Of a stretch of DNA of 64,000 nt, positions 57,280 to 64,000 are shown in pieces. The position numbers and the translations under genes were made by a program. The stretch is taken from assembly GCA_003586115.2 (NCBI GenBank), contig QVOM02000092.1, positions 460,591 to 524,590 on the forward strand, in the 5' to 3' direction. The notes below the pieces were generated by a model. It worked only from the letters and a program-made list of their open reading frames with translations, had not been told where the DNA came from and ran no database searches. Every line of letters starts with the position of its first letter. Positions within the stretch are counted from its first letter, which is position 1. This DNA is from Salvator merianae. Lineage: Eukaryota > Chordata > Lepidosauria > Squamata > Teiidae.

Positions 57280-57500
57280 AGGTTATTTAAGAGCTTTATG
57301 GATAAGTGCCTTGAATTGGACCCAGTATCCTATCAACACCCAGTCAATTCTTCTGTATTCTGCACTTGCTGCAATCATCAGCCTGTCTTCAAAGGCAGCC
57401 CTATGTAGAATTCAAAGTATGTGCATGCACTATTGAGGACAGAGTGTCTCTATTCAGTAATGACTGGACCCAGTGCTGCCAGTAGGAATAATCCGCTTTG
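57280..57500 (-). mobile_element. L2 LINE scrap (reverse transcriptase C-terminal region)
   Basis: The plus-strand order GAGCTTTATGGATAAGTGCC, TTGAATTGGACCCAGTATCC, then CAAAGGCAGCCCTATGTAGA matches antisense L2-type sequence, as in the 39.9- and 59.4-kb relics. It ends before a TTTC repeat. Degenerate. Confidence 0.5.
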
Positions 57501-57510
57501 CCACAGTTGC

Positions 57511-57514
57511 TTTT

Positions 57515-57570
<56 letters not shown>

Positions 57571-57592
57571 TTTCTTTCTTTCTTTTTCTTTT
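57511..57592. repeat. (TTTC)n microsatellite, ~82 bp
   Basis: A long TTTC array with a few interruptions at the right end. The Lys/Glu- or Phe/Leu/Ser-rich frames over it are artefacts. Confidence 0.97.
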
Positions 57593-57830
57593 TGTAGGAT
57601 TGTCGCTTCCTTTTTTTCCCAATACAACAAATTTTCACAAATGCATATTTTTGTGCACATCTTTCCACACTGTAAGAAAATTATTACTTTCTTAATCTGT
57701 GTCAGAATATGGAAAAAAATAGAATTTTTTAAAGATATTTGTCCTTCAGTTTCTATTGGAAGTATGAGGTTTTCAAATTTGCATTCATAAGCAAGCAAAA
57801 ATTAATTCAATAATATAAATAATTCTATAC

Positions 57831-59080
57831 TAGAAAGGTGCACAAACTTAAAATGGGAACTCAGGTGCGAGGTTCCTCAGGGGTCGATCTTATCTCCCAT
57901 GCTTTTCAATATCTATATGAAGCCACTGACGGAGGGCATCAGGAGATTTGGAGTCAGATTTCATCAATATGCAGATGACACCCAGCTCTACATATCTGTG
58001 CCATCCGAATCAGGACAGGTGGTACCTGGAAGTACTAATAGGCTGAATGAGGGCCAATAAATTGAAGCTGAATCCAGACAAGACTGTGTGTCACAGGGTC
58101 TCGGGTCCATGAAGTTGGAAGGCATCTGGCCCTTACTGGAGTTGCTTTGCTCTGGAAAGGACAGGTGCGGAATCTGGGTGTATTCTTGGACTCTATGCTT
58201 ACATTTGAAACTGAGGTGGAGGCGGTGGCCAAGAACGCATATCTCCAGCTATGACCCCTTCTGGACAGAGACGATCTGGCCACAGTAATCCGTGCTTTGG
58301 TAACTTTCAGATTGGATTACTGTAACGTGCTTTACATAATGCCCTAGAAGACAGTTTGGAAGCGGCAACTGGTACAGAATGCAGCAGCAAGACTGCTGAC
58401 TAGAACAGTTGGCTGGTTGCATATCATGCCAGTCTTAAAAGAGCTGCACTGGCTGCCAATTCACTACCGAACCCAATTCAAGGTGTTAACCTTAACCTAC
58501 AAGGCCCTAAATGGCTTGGGCCCCAAATACCTAAAGAAGCATCTTCTCCCATATCAACCTGCCCATGCTTTAAGATCTGCAGATGAGGCCCTCCTCGTTG
58601 TACCACCACCTTCAATAGATAAACGGTGGGCATCTGGGATAGGGCCATTTTGGTGGTGGCCCCCAGACTGTGGAACACTCTTCCCGTTGACATATGTCAA
58701 GCTTCTTCACTTTAAATCCATAGAAGAGCAATAAAGATGCACCTATTTACCCTTGCCTTTGGCTAAAGGTACAGCTTTCCCTCCCTACTTTCAGGCTACT
58801 GCTTTATTACATGCCTTTTACATTTTGTTGTTGTTTTAATTGTTGTAATCTGCCATCAGACCTTCAGATATAGGATGGAATAATAATGCAAATAAAGAAA
58901 GAAAGAAAGAAAATTGGCTGTTTGGTCTTAATTGAATTGAACATTCCTTTGTCTGGTTCATTCATTCTTGAATTATTTCTTTTTCTAGTGGATAATCCTT
59001 TAGGTTTGAACTTGAACCTTTCAAACATCTCCTGTTTGATGCAAACCAGTTCAAAACTGAACCAGTTCAGCACATTTCTA
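57831..59080. mobile_element. hAT MITE split by an L2 insertion
   Basis: The termini are TAGAAAGGTGCACAAAC and CAGTTCAGCACATTTCTA. The flanks TTCTATAC and TTCTACAC match at 7 of 8 positions. Outside the L2 insert the remaining ~195 bp resemble the 313-bp element at 17559: the left terminus, then ATTGGCTGTTTGGTCTTAAT, then CATCTCCTGTTTGATGCAAA near the right end. It is non-coding and older than the L2 it contains. Confidence 0.83.
57855..58909 (+). mobile_element. L2 LINE, 5'-truncated, inserted in hAT MITE
   Basis: It begins within reverse transcriptase motif B (GAGGTTCCTCAGGGGTCGAT, normally GVPQGS). It keeps the QYADDTQLY motif C block near 57967-57993 in one frame. An open 105-codon stretch from 58417 reads LKELHWLPIHYRTQFKVLTL, then YKALNGLGPKYLK. 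The tail ends in an AAAG-type repeat. AAAAT abuts both ends (57850-57854, 58910-58914), a likely short target duplication. Frameshifts disable it, but it is among the better preserved L2 copies. Confidence 0.82.
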
Positions 59081-59084
59081 TTCT

Positions 59085-59660
59085 ACACCACTTCTCATAA
59101 AAATATTTTGAAGCGGTTTACCAAAAAGGATAAAAACAAAATAACAAAATAAAAAACTGGTATGAATAACATTAAAAACCATGCTAAAAGAGAAAAATGA
59201 TTTTTTTAAAAAATGCAAATCAGATATTCTAATAACAAAATCAAGGATACCATAACAGAGAATGTCCAAAAGATGAAGCTTAACAATATGCAGTATCTAC
59301 AGAAGGATCTCTCCAATGATCTTAGTGACCTGATATATCTAGAAACGGGAAGACTATCTGTTAAATAACCAAATCCCAAGTTATGGAGTGCCTTATAAGT
59401 TTAAAGCAGAAAATTAAATCTGATTGTGAATTGGCAACCAGTGTAAGCACAGATGAAATAACACATGCATGAGAAATCATCACACTCACAAAATGATCTT
59501 GTAACTGTTGCAGCTTCTAAATCAGATCCAAAAATAGTCCACAGGAAGCATATTACTGCAATAAATGTGATATTACCACTTGCATGAGCAACAGTGGATA
59601 GAGTATAGCTGTCTAAATAGGGGAGTAGATGCAACACCAACCAAAGTTGTCATATGTTCT
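59085..59660 (-). mobile_element. L2 LINE relic, reverse transcriptase C-terminal region
   Basis: On the minus strand, around 59440-59320, the reading is LHWLPIHNQI, then TYKALHNLGFGYL with internal stops, the C-terminal L2 signature. The low-coordinate end (CTTCTCATAAAAATATTTTG, AAGCGGTTTACC) fits the 3' tail. It directly follows the hAT MITE. Confidence 0.62.
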
Positions 59661-59679
59661 CCTAGCCATAGAGGTCACT

Positions 59680-60095
59680 TGCATTCCCAGGGGCAACTGT
59701 GACCAGTTCCACACTACATGGACTGTTCTCGCTCATGTAGCACTGGCAACTGAGTTCATGGCACACTGGAGCAGGGTAGCAATAGCCTTCCAAGAGATGT
59801 CCACATTCAGACAGCCTATTTCAGCCTAGACCTGAGCTCCATTCTGGATCATGAGGGCATGCCATCTACACACCCCATCATAGTCCAAAGTACAGACAGT
59901 GCTTTTTAAAAGTTCCACTGCAGACCTGAGAGAGTTTGCCATTTTGGTGACCTATCCCAGTCCAGTCCAATACAGATGGATCATACTACAGAGGAGCAGA
60001 GACTCAACCATTCTTCACTAGAATGGAGAAGGTGCCCCCTTAGACCCCTCCATAGACCATGCTGCAGGTATGTGTAGAAAGGGCCTGTGACTCTC
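59680..60095. repeat. Unnamed dispersed repeat (family W), copy
   Basis: Blocks GAGGGCATGCCATCTACACA, CATAGTCCAAAGTACAGACA, CACTGCAGACCTGAG, TTTGCCATTTTGGTGACC and CCAGTCCAGTCCAATACAGA occur in the same order as in the 10.3- and 51.3-kb copies. The right end TGTGTAGAAAGGGCCT resembles the right end of the 47.3-kb member. It is non-coding. Confidence 0.55.
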
Positions 60096-61558
60096 TGTAC
60101 GTCCCCAAGGTATGCACTTTTTCTTTTCAGGGGCATCACTTTGAACATTTCCCAGACTCAAGAACTTTCTATCCACACAATCTTCATCTTGTCAGGACCG
60201 ACCCCTAGTTAATTAGCTCTCATCTGGCAAATCTCTGCCTCCAGATACTGGTTGTGCCTTCATGCACAGACTAAGACTAGAAACCTCCACAAAAGTGTCC
60301 AACCTGCTGCATCATTGGACATTTCATTATACCTGTTTCAGCACTTATGGGCTCCTGAATGAAGTAGTAGGTGAGGAGGTTCTCTGGAAAGAGTAATTTT
60401 GTGCCTTCACCCCCAGGTGTCTTGGATGGATATCATGTCCTCCAGTGGCTGAATTGTGCTTCCAAAAATGGAGTCATGACATTTCTACATCTCCATTAAA
60501 CCTGAAAAGTATCTCCATAAAATCTAAATCTTCATAAAATCTGAAAAGGACTGGATTGTAAAGATATGCACAAACCTAAAAATTGTGGTTCAGTGTGAAT
60601 TAAACTGAATCTTGTGTTGTTCTGTTTGAATTTTAATGGCTCAAGCAGGCTTGACATAGTTCGTTTTGAACCTTGAACATGTTCATACTTGTTTGTTACT
60701 CAATAATATTAAAAATAGCTTTAAAAATCTCTTTTAAGGGGTGAATATTGATGAATATGAACCTGTTCGTATCACACCAAGTGATTTGATCAGTTTGGTG
60801 ACCCCCTCCCCCACTGTTTGGTTAAAGTTTGAACTGCCCCCCCAAGTCAGAGGTTGGCTCAAGTCTGAGTCTGAATCAGTCGAACAACCAAGTTCAATTC
60901 AGATCTGATCAAGAACAAACTGATTCAGCATATCAATTGGACTGCAAATAGAACATGTTCCTGTTGCCCATAACTTCTTGAAACCTCTGAATATTCCTTC
61001 ATAACAATGATATTTAAATATTTAGTTGACAGTTCTGCTATCATGAGATATTTCTAGCAAGAATATATTGTGTTGAATCAAAACCTCCTTAATGAATATG
61101 TCTTTTAAAATGAGCATTTAGTGATATAATTCTGTACAGCCTTGTTGCTTCAAGGCTATCACACATGTAGAAATGCTATGCTCCTTTTGGTAGGAATCGC
61201 AACTAAAATACCAAGACTTCCAAAGTTTTCAGGCTACTAAATACTGACATTTACAATGTCCTAAGTTGTTGTGTTTGTATGTGAAGTCATGGTGTGATGT
61301 CTCTAAAATAAAGATACTATATTGTCTTTAACAGCCATATACTGATAATAGTTGCACTGAACTGAGCAGGGAAATAACTTTAAAACAATTCTTCTTTTAC
61401 CAATCACAAAGTTGACATTATAATGTCACTTTCACACCATTACAGTCAAGGTTGTGTCAGAACTCCCATAATATAGCCCTGTTTTCAGAGGTTTATAGCT
61501 TGGTCATAAAAATATGCTTGGCAATGAAAATTGGCACATAGTTCTTTGGCTCCAAAGC

Positions 61559-61591
<33 letters not shown>

Positions 61592-62664
61592 AATGTACAA
61601 AAGTTATAATCTAATACATTCCCCTGTATGTTTTTTCCCCAAGAGTTGTTGTGTTATATAATATTATTTTTGTGCTCTTCTAAACTGAACCTCTGTCCTC
61701 CTCTTTTCTTTTTAACAGTCACCTTCTCCAGCAAGTTCCATGCAGACAATAGGCTTGGTCTTGTTTTAATTTTCCCATAGATTAAAGACTCCAACCATTA
61801 AATGCATGGCTTTTGATCCAATGGAGGAAAGATAATGTCAGTTTGTCCGCTTCCATGCCACAATGGCTTGAAAGAATCCAATCATCTCCCAAAAAATGTG
61901 TGGAGAATAGTTCTGGAGGAGTTCATGAGGAACAATATTTAGTATAAATAGATGTTGATTGCCAGTAAGTCCGGTTCAACTCTTTATGACTGAATGGAAT
62001 AATGTCCCCCTTCTTGACCTGTTTTATGAAGATCTTGTAGCTGTTCCAAGGATATCGCAATGTCCTATATGAAGGGCTGCATCTATAACTCGGGGTTATC
62101 CCAGCACTATGTTAAGATTGTCACACGTGTCTGTGGCAAACCCAAGATAGCTCCAGGATATTGGTTGAAATCCTGCAATATCATTATTGCAGGAAAAACA
62201 ACTCCCATCTCAGGTTTTCTCTATACAGCGATAAAACTTACCATGTCTGGATGGTTGCTCCTGGGATCTGCCATTTTGTAAATGGCTACCATGCATACGT
62301 GAGGCCCAGTTGGGCCAAAAATGGCCACTGCGCATGTGTAGAAGCTATGACCACACATTTCTGGGTATTTTGCACTATTAAAGTACCTGGATGTAAGCAC
62401 TACACCATTGCAGGAGCAAGCACCCAGACAGGTAAGTACCAGCACTTGCCCTGGGATTTTGTCCTGCCATCTGGCAGGGATGAAGACAGGCAATTGCAGG
62501 ATCCAAACAAGATCCCACATTTTCCTCTCACTGTCTGGAGGCAGCCTTTGTCCACCCATTTAGTCCACTGTTTTCCTGTTTGTTTATAACATTTCTATAT
62601 CATTTCTCATAAAATTATTGAAGTGGTTTACAAAAATAATCATTAAAGACAAGGGCAAAGAGAC
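60096..62664. other. Mostly unassigned; possible hAT MITE at about 60559-60937
   Basis: TAAAGATATGCACAAACC near 60559 and CTGATTCAGCATATCA near 60920-60935 look like diverged termini of the 17559/57831 hAT family, and the segment between is rich in GTTCAA/TTGAAC motifs. No target duplication was found. A 29-base T run lies at 61561-61589. No gene is visible; the 142-codon frame at 62161 has no recognisable domain. Confidence 0.4.
61561..61589. repeat. (T)29 homopolymer
   Basis: An uninterrupted T run, possibly the poly(A) of an antisense retroposon, though nothing recognisable lies beside it. Confidence 0.95.
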
Positions 62665-62667
62665 TTA

Positions 62668-63090
62668 AGGCCTATTCATGCTTACTCACTTGTGAGTGAT
62701 TGGATGCTCACTAGTGAAGTGCATCAGCATTACACAGAGATCCAAGGGACTGGGAATGACTACAGCCACTCCCGATCGCTACTAGCTGTGGAACACAAAT
62801 TGTGGTCCACAGCTGGACTGGGAGCAGCTGGACTGCTCTTAGTATGCAGTGTTCACACCTACTTCCTGGTATGAACACTGAGCAGCACATCTGTGGCTGT
62901 GCAGTTGTGCACTGCATCCCCTGTTGCCATAGGAGCAGCCAGAAGTTTTCCCAAGGCGGCCAGCATTCACACTGCAAGTTGCTGGGATGTTCCAACCCTT
63001 GTAGTGCAGTTGACTGCTGCACTGCAGGGACTGTTCCACTTTGGAATGTTTGCAATGAAACATTCCATAGTGGAAAGTGCAAAAAGACCT
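62668..63090. mobile_element. Harbinger-like MITE, 423 bp, diverged
   Basis: The termini are AGGCCTATTCATGCTTA and AAAGTGCAAAAAGACCT, a diverged form of the GGGCCTGTTCACACTT ends. The flanking triplets TTA and GTA differ at one position. The right end holds a hairpin (GGAATGTTTGCAATGAAACATTCC pattern within 63040-63066), in the same subterminal position as the hairpin in the 47.7-kb element. Open frames on both strands are by-products. Confidence 0.58.
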
Positions 63091-63109
63091 GTAAAATTAT
63101 ATTAAGAAT

Positions 63110-63480
63110 ACATTAAAAAATTGAGTAGAAGGAAAAAACCCATTCTCACAGGGAGTGCCTGGGTAAAAAGGTAATTGGTATCTAAAAGCTGCAGTCATTA
63201 AGTGCCTTGTAAATATCAGAGGGAAGAGCATTCTACAAGGCATGTGCCAGAACAGAAAGGACCCAACTGCAGGCCAAAATAAGATTGCGTACTGTATTTT
63301 ATGGAACCCATAGCAAGACTCTATTGATGATCTCAGCGCTCTTCAAGGCTTGTGACATGGAGGTGTTCTTTAAGGTACTTCAGTCCCAAGTTGTTTAGGG
63401 TCTTACAGCATATGGCAAGAATAAAATCTGAATTTGACCCAGTAGCTAACTGGCAGCAAAGTTGCTTAAACACAAGTGTG
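63110..63480 (-). mobile_element. L2 LINE relic, reverse transcriptase C-terminal region
   Basis: On the minus strand near 63455 the sequence CTGCCAGTTAGCTACTGGGT encodes a damaged LHWLPVSY-type block, followed by VKFRFYSCHM and a NLGLKYLKEHL-like stretch. The GGGAAGAGCATTCTACAAGG block near 63220 is the antisense of the typical following region. Degenerate. Confidence 0.55.
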
Positions 63481-64000
63481 AAGTGTTGTCTGTTCTTGTA
63501 CTTTGCCAAGAACTATTATTTTTTCTAGCCCATTTTTACTCAAAACAAATGGCCAAGGTATGTGACTTCCTGTTTAAGATCATTGCTTCAGGGAAGGAAT
63601 GTTTTTCGGGTAGGGCCAATCTGAGCAAAATTCCACTTATAAGATGCTTCTGCCAGTAAGATAAAAACCTGGATTGATCTCATTGTGTGGAAATAGAAAA
63701 CAAAACTACAGTTTTCCCATGTTTTATTTAATAGTTCTAGAACATCCCACAAATCTAGATTCTTCCTGGTGTTTTGGATTCCAACACAATGCCCACGAGC
63801 AGCCAGGAATTATGGACCTTTCTGTCCCACAAAATTTGAAGGTAACCAGGTTGTGGAAGCGTGCTCTAAGGAAAAGCTATGCTTGATTTTCTTTAAATGG
63901 TCAAGACCAATGACTTTATTTTTGTTTCACATCTCTCATACTTGTAAATTCTGCCTTCTGAAATTCATTTTTTGCTAATTTTAAGCAAGAAATCTGCAAA
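63481..64000. other. Unassigned sequence to the window edge
   Basis: I see no gene or named repeat. Overlapping frames at 63674-63978 have no recognisable domain. Confidence 0.4.

Noticed and set aside
57401..57798. Lys/Glu-rich and Phe/Ser-rich frames
   Set aside because: They are translations of the TTTC microsatellite on both strands.

Overview
This window looks like a transposon-dense stretch of vertebrate nuclear DNA, most likely intergenic or deep intronic sequence from a squamate reptile (lizard, possibly gecko). The inference rests on the repeat mix: a nearly intact CR1 LINE with an esterase-type ORF1, a degenerate full-length BovB (RTE) LINE, many L2 relics, an L1 relic, a tRNA-headed MIR-like SINE inserted into BovB, and several hAT-type and Harbinger-like MITEs. 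I found no host protein-coding exon, rRNA, functional tRNA gene or CRISPR array. Nearly all long open frames lie in transposons or low-complexity sequence.

Layout. 1-1.3 kb: unassigned. 1.3-5.75 kb: full-length CR1 on the plus strand, with a duplicated 46-bp module in its 5' region, an intact ORF1 and an ORF2 interrupted by one extra base. 5.75-10.6 kb: mostly unassigned AT-rich DNA with two copies of an unnamed dispersed repeat (here 'family W'). 10.6-11.75 kb: a 1.1-kb non-autonomous hAT element made largely of alternating hairpins, with a perfect 8-bp target duplication. 12.4 kb: a palindromic MITE. 13.3-16.9 kb: antisense L1 relic with a ~126-bp tandem repeat between its two ORF remains. 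17.5-18.2 kb: hAT MITE and a tRNA-derived SINE. 19.9-22.5 kb: CR1 relics on both strands, one split by a solo LTR with a 5-bp target duplication. 24-25.8 kb: L2 relic. 25.9-27.1 kb: second copy of the hairpin hAT family, containing four nearly identical ~146-bp units. 27.7-28.75 kb: L2 with a dinucleotide tail. 30-34.3 kb: two MITEs and an L2 relic in otherwise unassigned DNA. 34.3-37.5 kb: BovB with a nested SINE. 39.5-41.2 kb: antisense L2 and CR1 relics. 43.4-44.8 kb: CR1 ORF1 scrap, a 67-bp hAT MITE, and a Harbinger-like MITE with a 21-bp minisatellite. 47.3-48.75 kb: a family W copy and a GC-rich foldback element. 51 kb: family W. 54.5-55.4 kb: Harbinger-like MITE invaded by a GC-rich hAT MITE. 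57.3-60.1 kb: L2 relics, an hAT MITE invaded by L2, and family W. 62.7-63.5 kb: another Harbinger-like MITE and an antisense L2 relic.

There is no operon-like gene cooperation here. The dependencies are between parasites: MITEs need transposases supplied from elsewhere, SINEs need a LINE reverse transcriptase, and only the CR1 comes close to encoding its own machinery. At least four nested insertions (solo LTR in CR1, SINE in BovB, L2 in hAT, hAT in a Harbinger-like MITE) give a relative chronology. All coordinates and similarities were read by eye; relic edges are approximate, whereas edges set by target-site duplications are precise.
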